Source: Enoplosus armatus (Eukaryota; Chordata; Actinopteri; Centrarchiformes; Enoplosidae). From it: a stretch of DNA of 64,000 nt. The translations under genes and the position numbers were made by a program. Below are positions 23,141-35,379 of the stretch, one piece after another. Positions within the stretch are counted from its first letter, which is position 1; the number at the start of each line of letters is the position of its first letter. The notes under the pieces are model-generated. The model saw only the letters and a list, made by a program, of their open reading frames with translations, did no database searches and had not been told where the DNA came from. Location of the stretch: NCBI RefSeq assembly GCF_043641665.1, contig NC_092194.1, positions 13,741,298 to 13,805,297 of the forward strand, read 5' to 3'.

Positions 23141-23464
23141 GTGGCAGCCGGAAAATCACAGCTGTGGGATCAAGCACGCCACATTAGGAGGGAGAGAGAG
23201 TTTGGCCCCAAACAAGGGTACAGTACAGAACAAATAGAATACCAAAGGCAAGTTGATCTTCTCACTGATGCCGAGTGTATATATGCTCCTGTCGAGGAAC
23301 CGGCACAACTATTAACTATGTTAAAACCAGGGCGCTTGGAGATACTTGGAGCAGTAGATTGTGATTCCCTTGCATATGCTATTGTTGGACATTATTTGAA
23401 TGTAGAAAGGAAAAGGAATATTGAATATTGTATTTCATTTACTTTAATCTGTTATCATTTATAG
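23141..23464 (+). CDS. Unrecognised 107-codon open frame, doubtful
   Basis: The frame is open from just after a TAA to a stop at 23462. The first codon assigned is GTG, and no ATG occurs before about 23317. The translation is unusually rich in charged residues for this region (RHIRREREFGPKQGYSTEQI, then DLLTDAECIYAPVEEP and LKPGRLEILGAVDCDSLAYA). That is why I list it. There is no flanking consensus splice pair and no family match. The surrounding sequence (23030-23440) has CNE texture, so a conserved non-coding block with a chance frame is the more likely explanation. Confidence 0.2.
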   Translation: MAAGKSQLWDQARHIRREREFGPKQGYSTEQIEYQRQVDLLTDAECIYAPVEEPAQLLTMLKPGRLEILGAVDCDSLAYAIVGHYLNVERKRNIEYCISFTLICYHL

Positions 23465-24316
23465 CAAATGCCAAATAAGTTGCTCAAGTCTTACTTTTTT
23501 GCTTACACAAAGAGACCTTCATTATACCCTTTGGACAGAGCCTCACCATGCGTTTTCGCTGAATTTCAGAGACGGAGCATTTTTCTACAGCAATTTACAC
23601 TCCTACAATTATAGCGTTCTGGTGCAGATATGGTGTCGGCCACTCCTCCTTGACCTCTGCCCTTTGCGAAGCAGGCGAAAGTGTGTTTCCTGATTAACGG
23701 CTGGCTGAGGTACATGGCTCCAGCTCCAGCGCCTTGTCCTCCCAAACTGAGGTGACAGTCTCCTAGGCTCTTTATGGAAATTAACTGCAAAACATAGCCA
23801 ATTAGGCCTGCGTTATTTAGAACGACTCAGCTTTTCACCCTGAATAAAAGCAGGCCCAGATAAGACCTGTACACTCAGACGCTGCAGCAAATTAATGTGA
23901 AGTTGGTGGCCTGCCAGTAAGCCAGTCCATCTAAAATGGGGACATTAAAAGCATGAAGGCAAGTTCTTCTATGAGTTGTAAATTATTGCTGAATAGAACA
24001 CAGGATGATTAAAGAGTGGGGTTTGAGAATAACTTTTGAGGCAATTATAAATTGAACACATTAGAAGTTGGAAATGGTGATGTAAGATGCTTTATTTGGG
24101 GAAATTAGCAAAAGATTCTCATCAAACGCTATACAATGATTTGTACGTTTCTAGTTTTATTTACAACATAGTTCCTGGACAAAACTTTCCCAGGTTCTCC
24201 ACCTTTTATTCCAAATGTGTAACTGGGAATTAAGCATCTGTATAACGTCTTTTCACTCCACCGGCTAAAGATAGGGCTCTTAGCCTGATACGCTGTCTTA
24301 ATTTTCCCTTTCTCAG

Positions 24317-24343
24317 GTCACCGCAGAGAGCGACGGCATTAGA
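24317..24343 (+). other. Candidate 27-nt microexon
   Basis: A strong acceptor (TTTTCCCTTTCTCAG, ending 24316) is followed 27 nt later by a good donor (AGA|GTGAGG). The segment keeps reading frame and in phase 0 reads VTAESDGIR. The upstream 60 bases are pyrimidine-rich with possible branch sites. I cannot link it to a known gene. Alternatively this is a chance pairing within a CNE-like block. Confidence 0.2.
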
Positions 24344-24599
24344 GTGAGGAGGAGGGTCCTTACTCTATGTGCAAGAATACACTGTGGAAGTTGCAAAGGG
24401 CAGAGTCTCTAGGAAATCTACTCTTTCTTTGAAAAAATGTCACGGGAGAGATAGGAGATTGGCACCACAAAGAGCCCAAAATAGCACGGGCTGCTACGCG
24501 TTGTCAGACGAGATTTGGGCTGAGACATTGACTTTTGTTCTGCAAAGTATTGGCCCCTGAAAGGGAGATGGGAGGTGTAAAAATTGTGATTTCTCCTCT

Positions 24600-25799
24600 T
24601 CCCCTGGTTATGTGCAATACATTACCCTCCTGATAATGCTTGCTGCTGGGGCTGAGGTTTGTAACGTCACAATTATTCCTTGTCTGCAACAAAATAGGTG
24701 TACTTAGGATTGGGATAGAGTTGGGAAATGGGTAAATATGGACACTTCTTCTTCCATTTTAGGTGAGTGGAATCAGTGTTTAGAGAGGCAGTTATTTATC
24801 AAAGGCATAGGGCCTTGTCCTGAAGATTAGGACAGATCCCTAACCTTTCTGCTTTCCCATAACTCCAGTGAACTCACATTCAACATTTCTTCCCTCTGCC
24901 TTCCCCATGATAATAAAGCTCTCATATATTTTATGCAGGTTTGCCCCTTGGCCACATAATAGGATTATGAATAATTTCTACAAATTTACAAAAACAAATC
25001 ACATGGCACGGCTTAGAGTTTGCTAATAATTTCTCCATAGCTGATAGATCAAAGCAAGGCGCAGGGACTCCAGAGCCAGGCAGTAGATTGACCCTGGTCA
25101 GGCATTTTTAATGAAAGGGTTAATCTTCTCAGAGGTGACTATTCAGGAGCAAGCAGTGTGACCAAATGAAGAATTCAGGTCTGGGATAAGAAGGAGAATA
25201 GTGGTCTTTTGGGTGACAGCGAGGAAGCCCTGAGGTAAAACTGTGTGATGCTGTATTTGAGCCCATCTGACCAGACCTCCTCCCCAATCCATTATAAAAG
25301 AAAGAGAAAGGTGGGGGAAAAAAGTCAGGCTGTTTGAAGAACCTATGGCATGTAGGCCTAAGGCTATTTCATGGATGACCACAAACAAACCTGCTCTGTT
25401 GGCTCTGAAACCCCATGTAAAAAATGCTTATAATATGCACAAAAACAGGCAAGATGGTGGCTGTGTGCACACTCATGCATAGAGACCAATGAGGACCCGT
25501 GCACCCACGCACACACTCAGACTCACAGACACACACTTACACTTTCCCATTAGGACAACTGCTGTTCATCTCAAAAAGTACCTGAATGTACTTAGAGTCT
25601 TGGCTGTTTGGGATAAACTTTGTTGTCAAGCACCTCTTGTGCTACTGTAAGCACACATGCCCTCTTGTGAGTAATTAGACTTGAATACCTTCCAAAAGGA
25701 GAGAGGGTAAAAAAAAAAGAAAAGATGCCTTTATAAATGTATAAGCCTTGGCTGGTTAAGGAGGTTTAGAAATTTCATCATGACAGTGGCAAAATGGGC
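24600..25799. other. Non-coding DNA
   Basis: No recognised gene or repeat; only short CA-rich patches near 25500-25540. Confidence 0.5.
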
Positions 25800-26160
25800 C
25801 TCTTGGTAATTAGGAACAAATGAAATTGCTTATCACTTGTGGAGTTACTGTGCCAGCCATTTGGCTGTGTTCTGAGGGATTAATCAGAAGGCTATTGACA
25901 TTACATTGTTCCATAATTATCATTCATACGTTTTATGGTAATTGGGCTTTTTTTCACACGGAGGAATTAAGGTGCCTACGTAATTCCAGACAAAATGAAC
26001 ATACGCAAATACAAACATTAATCAAATCCCTGAAATAACGCATCAACATTTCAGCTGCTGATCATCACGCAACAAAGTGCTGAAATGAAACGTTAAAAAT
26101 GAGGTTATCAGTCTTCTCTTTGAGAGGAACTGAAATGCCATTTTAATAATTCATTTATAT
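25800..26160. promoter_or_regulatory. Candidate conserved non-coding element
   Basis: Dense homeodomain-type words: GGGATTAATCAG (about 25876, OTX/PITX-like GGATTA plus inverted copy), CATAATTATCATTC, GGTAATTGGGC, ACATTAATCAAATCCC and TTTAATAATTC. The sequence is complex, not a simple repeat. Confidence 0.38.
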
Positions 26161-26559
26161 GAATGATAGTTATTTATATCGAGTTGAAGATGTATTTGTG
26201 CCTAAATGAATCAGTGATTAAAGGAATAGCAAGGTTTATACAACATCGTCTAAATGTTTGTGAATTGGAAATATGATGCGTGAAACTGATTTATTGCATA
26301 TTTTACTCTAAATATTGCTATAAAAGTAAAAGTTAATTTAAGATTTCTTCATAAGCTTGGTTACTGTGTTGCATTAAGCCTTCCTATAAGGATAACAACA
26401 AACCACAACGTGACATCAACCTAATAAAACCAATAAAAGCACTTTGTTCTGAATGTAATCAAAACGTAGACATGTAACTCCTCCCCCGTGCTCTCTTTCC
26501 AATACCTTCCTAATAGCACCTACATGTGAAAATTACATGTCATTGTCCTAATGGCCTGG

Positions 26560-26950
26560 GGAGGTTGATAAAGGAAGACTTTGCCTAATGCTTCCATAAA
26601 TGTGTTAGGCAAAGTCCAGCAGGATGTAATTGCATCTAATATATTTACAGAGGATTGATTTCCCTCCTATGACCCACCCACCAGGCAGCAACAAGCTGCG
26701 GTCAGTTCACCGCGGTCACTGTGGATGAGTTCTGTGTCCACTCTGTCGTCTTTACACCGAGCAACAAGGCTGAGCCACAGAGAAAGTGGAAAGTATTGGA
26801 GTGCAGCTTAATGAGGTAATTAGTCAAAGGCCATGACGATCCTTGGAGGCTAATACCTGTGACCTCTTGATCCTGGATTCCTGACACACGTCTCTGGAGA
26901 CTGTACAGGAAAGACTGCTGCAAAATCCCAACACTGTCGCCTTGACCAGA
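26560..26950. promoter_or_regulatory. Candidate conserved non-coding element with embedded hairpin
   Basis: Contains the 26578-26615 hairpin, GTAATTGCATCTAATAT, and AATGAGGTAATTAGTCAAAGG (26811-26830), which combines a TAATTA core with a TCAAAG (TCF-like) word. Overlapping frames on the minus strand lack protein features. Confidence 0.35.
26578..26615. other. Perfect 11-bp stem hairpin
   Basis: ACTTTGCCTAA (26578-26588) and TTAGGCAAAGT (26605-26615) are exact complements separated by a 16-base loop. It could fold in RNA, or act as a dimeric protein site in DNA. It is shorter than a typical microRNA precursor, and I match it to no known RNA. Confidence 0.5.
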
Positions 26951-27239
26951 CAATTTTTTTTTTTTTTAACCAAGAACGTGTGATATTACACTTCAAGAAA
27001 TGAGACTTAGGATTCAAGCTGAGCAACCCACATTTCTCTTCTTTTTTTGTTTAATTACGGAGTAATGGGTCTGCCCCCTTTCCTTCCCTGAAGAAAAATA
27101 AACCTTAGCAAACTTAAAGTACTTCACCTGTTTACATAGGGAATGAAGTTCTGGAGAATTGACAAAGGCAGTGAAAAAGCACAAGAAAGGAAAAAGGATG
27201 AAGAACACAAAGCAGGTTGATATTTTTTCCCTCTCCCAT

Positions 27240-27640
27240 CCCTTTCTTTTCTTTTTATCAGGTTACGTGACTGGAGGCTTCATTAATCACCACCTCGACA
27301 GCCTCTGCCAGGGGGAACTAACTGCATTTGGCCCAATTAGGCGCTGTAGAGACAATAGGAACAGCACAAGTTGTGCCTCTATGCCAGGAGCCAAGCGTTG
27401 CCTCCCTGTCATTACCTACAGAAAGGGAAAAATTAACCCCTACCAGCTTCCCTGCTTTCCTCCATTGATCCGAGGCTTTTGTGGTGTCCCTGGAGCGTGG
27501 CAGACAATTACAGATATTATTACATCTGCATTGATTTTTTTTAAAGAGAGCAGAGTGTCTCCAAGCAATTAAAAAAATTACAGTTCGGAAGTGGGCCAAT
27601 TAAAATGCCCCCGGCCCTGGAGGGTGGCAGCAGTGTTGGT
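27240..27640 (+). promoter_or_regulatory. Candidate conserved element with strong splice acceptor
   Basis: A long pyrimidine tract (CCCTTTCTTTTCTTTTTATCAG) ends in an acceptor at 27261. From 27262 the frame entered in phase 2 stays open to TAA 27570-27572, about 103 codons, reading GYVTGGFINHHLDSLCQGEL at its start and carrying several Cys and Pro residues later. No good donor is visible before the stop, so a terminal exon would be needed. Homeodomain-type CATTAATCACC and CAATTAGGCG words also occur. I do not recognise the protein. Either a conserved enhancer with a chance frame, or a real 3' exon. Confidence 0.3.
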
Positions 27641-28959
27641 GGGAGTGGAGGGGACAGACTTGACTGTCAGAATGTTGCCTTTTAGAGACATTAATGTGCA
27701 AATTCATACACTTGCATTGCATCCAGAAACCAAGTTAGAGTTAGTTAAGTCAAAGAAATGTGCGACAACAAAAAAATGAGTGAATGAATGAAAGAAGTCT
27801 GAAACATGGAGAAAAGTACTTGTTCACATAGGTGATCTCATTGGCCTGTGCTGCCCATTGAGATTATCATTAGCCCAAAAATATCTGTTTAAAATGAGAC
27901 TATTTTGAGTTTAGTCTCAGATGGATGTCTGTTTTAACCCATATAACTATTGTGGACAGTTTAACATTGTCAGGTTAATTTGTAAAAAACGTAAATGATT
28001 CAGTGAATACTTTTTAAAATTCCTGTACAAAACTACACTGCTGTAAGCTGTCATTTCAGCGTCTTATTCATGGTATTTTTCTGTTGTTGTTTAGTAACTG
28101 CTGACGTTTTTCAGCAGTAATTTAGGATAGTGGCTGTATTCCTGTCCTGACATAACCGACTCTTTCCTTTGGTTGTATGAGTGTGCCTTCACACGGCTGT
28201 CTCATAAATATTCATCTGAAGTCTTTTCTGATTCATGCTGTTAAAGTCTCATACCTTTGGCAATCAGCTCCTCTGTCATCTTTTATCTGTCCGACCAAAC
28301 CCCCAAAACTCATGCAAACTTTCTCACCCTTACGTTCTCCGTGTTTCTACATCTGTCTCTTGCTTTCTTCATTTCTTTCACTTTCTCTCTCCCTCATTCT
28401 ATCACATATATGCACACACACACTTCCTCCTTTCCATCTTTCACTTGGGCCTTGACGTTTCTTTCCCCCATGGAGCAAAGGTGGCTTTTACCATGGCCAT
28501 CTGACCAGACTTCCTGAAACCACAAATAAAGGGAGAGGGCTAATTGGAATTATGGGTAGATGGAAGACTGGCAGTGTAGAGATAAGGGATCAGTGTGATG
28601 CAAATAAAGCCTGCATCCAGTGGCTGCAGAGCCTCCTAAGGGCCGATTGTTTTCTTGCTTTGCAATTAGAGCTCGGGAAAGGCATTACCATCTATTATTG
28701 CTATGTTTGGTAGTTCACAAAAGCACACATACTTGCAAACACAAACACCTACCTGGCCTCTTGTTTTGGAGCGGTTTGAGTTGAGCAGGTGGGCTCTGGG
28801 ATTATTCAAAACCAGCTTTTGACTAAGGAGGTAAACAATACCTCCAAATAAAAAAAGACATCTATACAGAGACACCCAGACACTTGGAAACCAAAAAAGA
28901 AAGGGTACAGTTTAAATAAACAGCATTTGGCGCAGGAGGAAAAAGGACAATGAAACTCT

Positions 28960-29400
28960 GGTTCTGAGCTGCAGTCGTTTTATCACCAGACACGCTGCAT
29001 GTGTTTGAAGTGGAAAATCGCAGTTTCTTTAATCCATGGAGCATTCAAATAAGTTTATTTCTCTCGGATTAAAAACAGTAACAATAGCAGGCAATAACAA
29101 ACAGCTCCAAAACAAATGGCGACGAGGCTGAGGCGCTCGGCATGGGTAAGCTCTCCATACATCGCGGTCTGTTTCATTAGCTGAAATGTATTATTATTGT
29201 TTATCTATTGAGCTTCCTGATAAAAACGAGCCATGCTTCCCTTTTGGATTACAGAGTTAGAAACGTTCAGGGGTGGCTTGCCAGTGTAATCCACAGAGTT
29301 CTTTTCCAACAACAACAACCTCCGGAAGATGGGAGAAAAAAGGAGCGTTTTCAACACCTGAACACCATGGTGCATTTGATTAAAGAGGGCTAATTTCAGA
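28960..29400. promoter_or_regulatory. Candidate conserved non-coding element
   Basis: Contains TTTAATCCATGG, CATTAGCTGAAATG, ATTATTATTGTTTATC (forkhead-like) and TGGATTACAG words in complex sequence. A short ATG frame with a donor lies inside it (29116-29145). Confidence 0.32.
29116..29145 (+). other. Candidate alternative first exon, 10 codons
   Basis: An ATG in good context (ACAAATGG, A at -3 and G at +4) reads MATRLRRSAW and meets a consensus donor (TGG|GTAAGC) at 29145/29146, ending in phase 0. CpGs are locally enriched over about 40 bases only. It could be an internal start for the same + strand gene, or coincidence. Confidence 0.15.
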
Positions 29401-29435
29401 ATATCATCAAAGGGGAAAGGAGCTTGGTCTCTCTT

Positions 29436-29454
29436 TGTGTGTGTGTGTGTGTGT
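29436..29454 (+). repeat. (TG)n microsatellite
   Basis: Nineteen bases of TG, followed by short interrupted TG. Confidence 0.95.
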
Positions 29455-30129
29455 TAGCATGTGTGTGTTTGTAAGGGTGAAGTCCTGGCAGCTGTTTAAA
29501 GAAATAAATTCAGGAGTAGTCTCACATAACCTTTAATTAGGGAGGTAAAAAGACTGGGCAACACGTCCTCATTGACTGACATGCAGAATGTTTTGTCACA
29601 CTTCTTTGAGATGCACGTGGGATTTGAGAGGTACTAACTTAATAACAAGGTGGCCTTGTCACGTAATGTCATATGTGTTGACTGTCCATTGCAGGAATTT
29701 GGGCTTTCTTATGGTTAGAAAACTATTTTGATGGCTAATTCAGATGCATAATCAGTCAAATACAGTCGCTGTGTGCAGAGTTGTAGGTATTTTTTTACTA
29801 AAATTGTCACGTGTCATGTAAACAGTATATGTGGTTGCTATGAAATATACTTTATATAATGTAGTCATGATGCCCAGTCACAAAGTTTCCCATCACCTTT
29901 TCTGAATGTATATTTGAAAAGAAAGCAGAGTTTCACATTCATTCAGATCCACACAAATGTTTAATAATGTTGTCAGTTGCAATTCATCAGCGGTGGTAAA
30001 TGTGAAATACACATCAGAAAGACAGAAACATATCAGATCATAACCAGATGAGCCAGGAGGGCTGGGTCCACGCAGATCAGACAAGCCTCACATTCCACCG
30101 GGGGCGATGGAGGGACGGGGGAGGGCTGC

Positions 30130-30420
30130 AATGATTTTTGTAGAGTGAATATTCTGAGATATAAATGAGACAGTTGGCTCGTTTCATAATGAAATATCAA
30201 AAATTCACCTGGAATTGTCGCGTTGGGTCCTTTTTAGGTGGCCGACTATGAAAGCTATTGGTTACAATTCAGCAGTTATAAATTTATGATGAAGGAAGTG
30301 ATTTTAAGAGAGCCTAACTAAAACCGTGCAGAATATTCCTTTGGGTTTTATTCAGATTATAAACTGTTATCAGACAGCTGTGATTCACATTTACACTTTG
30401 AGCCCACAATCATTCAAAAC
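30130..30420. promoter_or_regulatory. Candidate conserved non-coding element
   Basis: Non-repetitive AT-rich sequence with TTCATAATGAAATATC, ATTATAAACTGTTATCAG and ATAAATTTATGATG words. No frame of note. Confidence 0.3.
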
Positions 30421-31883
30421 AGTCACCTCTGAAAAAGCCCCCCCACTGAACTGAAACGCCCCAAAAAAAACATAAAAATTTAAATGAATTTATGGGACCT
30501 GCCTCTCCCGACAGTCACTGTGATGACACGCTTTCAGATCCTATTTGGATGGGTTTGAATGTGCTGAAATGTAAATGACTGGACGCATGGAGGCCCAAAT
30601 GGGAAGCTAGATTCTACATGGGTCAAAGACAGGAAGACTATAGAACTAAGATAAACGGAGGGAAGAAGGAGGGAGAGATTCTCATGCGAATCGTTTAACA
30701 GCGGACACACGGTGCCACTTGCATTATGGTGACTGTTGCATCAAGGGGTAACGCAAAGGGGCCCCTTTTTATGCAATGCACCCCAGGGTTTTTGGTCTTC
30801 TCTGAAAAAAGGTAGCCAACCAGATTTAAGAGTGAGCTGCTAACTCATGTTATGGAATCAGATGTCTGATTTGCCAAGCAAAAATAACCTTATGTACCTT
30901 AAGTATTTGCATAGAAATGCGCTCAAAGATTTCAAGACACTAAAAAGAATATATTGAAGAATAGCTTGAGAACCAACGTTAACATAGAAAAATGTGAAAA
31001 TATACTAGTAAGCATTAGAAGTAAAGTTTGGTGCTGTACAAAGTAGCTGATTAATGCCTGATGCTCATGTTTATGTCATGCACCTCACCATTTTACTGCC
31101 TGTCAGTGTCATTATATCTCCATGTGCAGTTCATTCATGGTGTCTGCCATGCCTCACTCTATCAGTCTGGTGAAATACATGCTCTATGCTCCCTGGAAGC
31201 TCAAAACAGCCTTTTAATAGCACCGATGCCTTCTTGTTAGCCAAAAAAAAAAAAAGGTCATGCAATTGGATTTCCGATCTCTGGAAATCCCTAGATATTT
31301 ACCTCAAACATGGTGTGCGCCTTGCCCTCTCAGCTCACCTTTCTTTCTCTCTAACTGCTCTCATGCTGATTTGTCAACCATATGTAGGATCAATTAATCT
31401 ATTGAGTCTGAACAGCATGGAAGATTTAAATTGTCCGTACACACACCCATGTGGCCAGCAAGCCCATTTTCTCTATTTATAGTCCTCGTCAGTTAGTGCT
31501 GCGAGTGCTATAGACAAAAGCCTGTCAATTAAAAATAAATCCCCCTGCCGTCTTTTTGGAGTCTGTGGGAGAAATGTGTAGCATTTACCTTGAATCTCAC
31601 AGTAGCTCTTTTGTAGAAGGCAATATAATGAATGTTTTTTCCCACAAAAACAGAGATGTACCTTAATCTTACAAAGTAACTCATTTAACTAGGCATCTGT
31701 TTCAAAATTCATCCCCTTTTTTCATATCAGCAATAAACAAGTTGCGTTGTACATTGTGACTGCTTTGAATAGTGTTTTCTTATGTATTAAAGGAAGACAG
31801 TAAGACTATGGTGTTTCTTTCAATCTTGGGAGAGAGAGGAAAAGAAGTCAGTGATTCTCGACTTATTCCTTTCTTCCCCCTAG

Positions 31884-31936
31884 AAACAGGCAGGTACTGC
31901 AGCAAGAGATTCATGTAGAAGTTTCCCCTGCAGCCA
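31884..31936 (+). other. Candidate 53-nt internal exon
   Basis: A strong acceptor (TTCCTTTCTTCCCCCTAG, ending 31883) and a consensus donor (CCA|GTAAGT) bracket 53 nt that are open in phase 0 (KQAGTAARDSCRSFPCS). A second acceptor-like CCCCTGCAG lies three bases before the donor. The length shifts frame by two, so it would have to pair with particular neighbours. No identity. Confidence 0.18.
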
Positions 31937-32729
31937 GTAAGTGCCAAGCTGTGTCAAAAATGACATGCATCTCCTGTTTTGATGTCATGCCATGCATGTG
32001 ATGTGATGGGCGAATGAAGGCAGTTCCTGCAGAGAATAGTAGGGGGTCATTATTAAGCCTCTTAAATTAGCGCCCCCTCTCACACAGCCCTCGCAATTTT
32101 CGACGACCCAAAGCCACACGGACACCCCTGAACTCAACACAGTAGACTTGACAAAGGAAATCATTTCCAAAGTTTACTTGCAGCAAACTCATTTCATATG
32201 TGATTGAATTGTACCTGTATGGTATGACCCATTTAAACTCAGTCACACTTGGATGCTTTTAGAACCTATTTGAGCAGAACCATGCTGTTAGTTAGCTATA
32301 GACTGTGCCAATTGCATGTCCTATGCAATGCAATTTACATGTCTCTCCATCACACTCACTTATATGGTTCAACTCACAAGAGCCACCATTTAGATCACTT
32401 ATGGGGGAGGGGAGAGGGAGCGAGCTACATCCACTGGTATAACACACATATGTATGTACGGCAGCGGTATAGAGTGGGTGGCAACAGCAGCAGAAAGCTT
32501 AACCTCTGTTGCCCCTGAACTCCATCCTTAGTGAAACACAAATGACACCATGACAAACCCGGCTCGTGCCCCAGCCGTGGAAAAAGACTGCTTCTGGTGC
32601 TTCTCCTCCCATGTTGATAGGCAGGTCCCACCACTCCAGCATCTGCCTGGTCCATCTAAAGGCTCTTAATATCCCCAGATTAAAGAGACCCCAGCCCCAA
32701 GGTCAGCGTTTGAGGGAATGACTGCTTCT

Positions 32730-32747
32730 TCCTTTTTTTTTTTTTTA
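32730..32747 (+). repeat. T-rich homopolymer tract
   Basis: A run of about 16 T in CCTTTTTTTTTTTTTTTTAATCGC. Confidence 0.85.
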
Positions 32748-33015
32748 ATCGCATCCTTTGTCTCATTTTTATTCCACTCCCTTTCACTTGCTTCTGTCTT
32801 TCGATGTGTGCATCACAGTCTTTCCCTCTTTCTCTCCCACTATCGTGTATATGTATATTTACAAGAGTGCACATAACTGGTGTCTGGGGAAGAGTAAGGA
32901 GCAGTGGGGAAGGGAAGCCATTAGGGGAATAAAGAGAGGTGCTGCCTCACAGCCGAGCTTCACAGGCCAGTGGAGCAAATCAAATTGGGTCTTGTTCTGC
33001 GGCAGGACACATGTG

Positions 33016-33037
33016 CACACACACACACACACACACA
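33016..33037 (+). repeat. (CA)n microsatellite
   Basis: Twenty-two bases of CA, followed by interrupted CA to about 33056. Confidence 0.95.
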
Positions 33038-33059
33038 TACACGCACACATATATACACC

Positions 33060-34836
33060 CAGTGACAGTGGTGGAGGCACACGGCTGATATGAGGGCCTT
33101 TGGGACGTAGCAGGGCTGGGCATGTCTAGGGCTGGCCCACCAAGGGATGCATTCGTGACCCCCAACTCTCCTGAGAAAACAAATTTTAAGAAGAGTTTAT
33201 GATTAGTTAGTATTACTATTATATACAGAAGAACAGTGTTTTTCCATGTAATTTCTGTGAATGTGATTGTAAATTGTAAAAAAAAAAAAAACATAATGTA
33301 AAAACAGTAGCCTGATAGAGCTTATTCTTTGGTACCATAGACCTCCATTGTTGTCCAGAAACTATTAAAACACACCAGTGAGCCACACTGTTGCTCCTTC
33401 ATTGCACTTTAGTGTACTGTCCTACTGCCTTAAATACTCACTAAGACACCAAATCAATGGAAAATAGTTACTAAGAAATACACTACTTACTCCTCTTTTA
33501 ATAATGTTTGCTTAACACTCAAGTGACCAGGTGTTTTAGGAAATGATTTAGCCTTTTTGAAAATTAAGGTAATACTTGTTTTTTAAAGATTTACATATTC
33601 AATAGGAATGAATGGGCTTGGGATTCAGAGCTACAGAAAAGTATTCAAAGTATTGAGAGACAGATCTGGTCTTTTCGTGGGATTTGTTAATAAAAATATA
33701 GTATATCTCCAGCTTTGTTCTTTAGGTGTTAGTGCTGGAATAAAGTTAGGAAAGAAAGGTAAACAAATAGGCTTTAAAGAAATACAAAGTAGAATATCAT
33801 TAAAAACACCGTCATATATTGTTAATGACATCCCCTGTGACAGTTTTTATGGCAAGTAGCAATATCCATCCACCCTCTCTGCACTAATACCTCATTTATA
33901 ACTGCTCAAATCCTCTATTCCCATAATGTTCTGAATGAGATTTAAGTTATTAGCAGGCTCATAGCAAAGCTGAAGAATTGGCAGAGGACTCCAGGTAAAG
34001 GGCACTAAAGCTAATGAAAAATGAGATGGAGAGTCATTCTTAAGGCTTTAGTTTTATTAGAAATACATGGTAATAGCACCAAAACCTTAGTCAACATAAT
34101 GTTCGCTGCCATCTATACGATACCAATGCCTATAGGGCACCATTCATCCACAGAGAAATAAAGGGAGATGGGTAAAAAATACATGCAATGCTTACACTTC
34201 ATTCAGTTTCTCTAAAGGATTACCACCACAAATCACTTTTGCTCAATTCATTACATGCCTGCAGAGAGGGGGCAGATGTCTGATGGATGGTCGTCTGCAA
34301 ATGGAGTTGTCGGTAACAGAAAAATGCACACGCTTTAATTAAAGAGAGCTGGACAAGTGGATCCAGAGTGGATTTGGGTGTCTCTCCACATCTGTGCAGG
34401 CAGGGCCGTGGATCAGAGAGTTCGCGAGGCCACAGGGAAGTAGCCACAAGCTGTATATGCTCAATCTGAAAATATTCATCATACTATGGTTCAGTAATCA
34501 CAAAGACAAGAATGTAAACCAGACTGAAACAGTATATGAAGATCTGAAGGCGACTGTTAAAATCATAGTTGAATAAAAGTAAAAAAGTAAAAAGTGAGTT
34601 TCTGTTGCCTCTGACCCTCTCCTGCTATTGCTTTATACTGTAGTTGTGCTCACAGTGTAGTTTTGTCTGTTTTTTTACCTTTTAAAAACCTTAATAAGAA
34701 TTTGGGTTTTGTAGAGTTGTCCCGAGTTGGTTGGGTTAAAGTCTAACTTAATTATTGCATAATTTCAAGTGGATTAAAATACAATATTAATGCATAAGCA
34801 CACAGGTACGGGATACGCACTCTGAAGGTCTTTTGT
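33060..34836. other. AT-rich non-coding DNA
   Basis: Includes a short A run near 33277. The 83-residue frame at 33608-33859 overlaps an equally long minus-strand frame and shows no domain. Nothing else supported. Confidence 0.5.
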
Positions 34837-35070
34837 ATAGCCCGACTGATGCTGGATTTTTGGCTGAGGCTGATATCGAGATTATAAGTGTAGTAGTTTG
34901 TTTTAACATAAACGCAGCTGATATATCTGCTTAGCCAATTTATCCGTCTGGCTCTGGTTTTATGATAGTCCTATGATACACGGTGGTGGTGATGCAGCCA
35001 AAAAAAATGTAGCAAAGAACCAGCAAAGGCAGAGAAGAAGATTGCTAGTAAACATCGATGTTAATAATGG
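34837..35070 (+). repeat. Degenerate interspersed repeat, second copy of the 10293 family
   Basis: Starts TAGCCCGACTGATGCTGG, continues TGGCTGAGGCTGATATCGAG and has GCTGATATATCTGC, aligning with the reverse complement of 10293-10572. The right boundary is uncertain. Confidence 0.45.
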
Positions 35071-35379
35071 ATGTTCAAGATATTAAAAAAATTATACATT
35101 ACATATGCTTTAGTACAATTAAAGAAGTGTGTTAATGCTGTAACTGAAGTAAAGTCCGTGATGTGCCACTGGACTGACATTTTAAGTTGTAAACACAGCC
35201 ATGGAAATGGCGTAGACAAACAAAATACCTCCTTTATGTTCTCACCATGCCTGTTGTTCTCCTTCTATCATCCACTACAGTCCTTTGCATTTCACTCCAA
35301 TGTCAATCCTATGCAGCTACTTTTGTTTAAAGCAGGCCTTTAATGAAGAGCTCTTCAGCTAAATACATCTTTATTCTGC

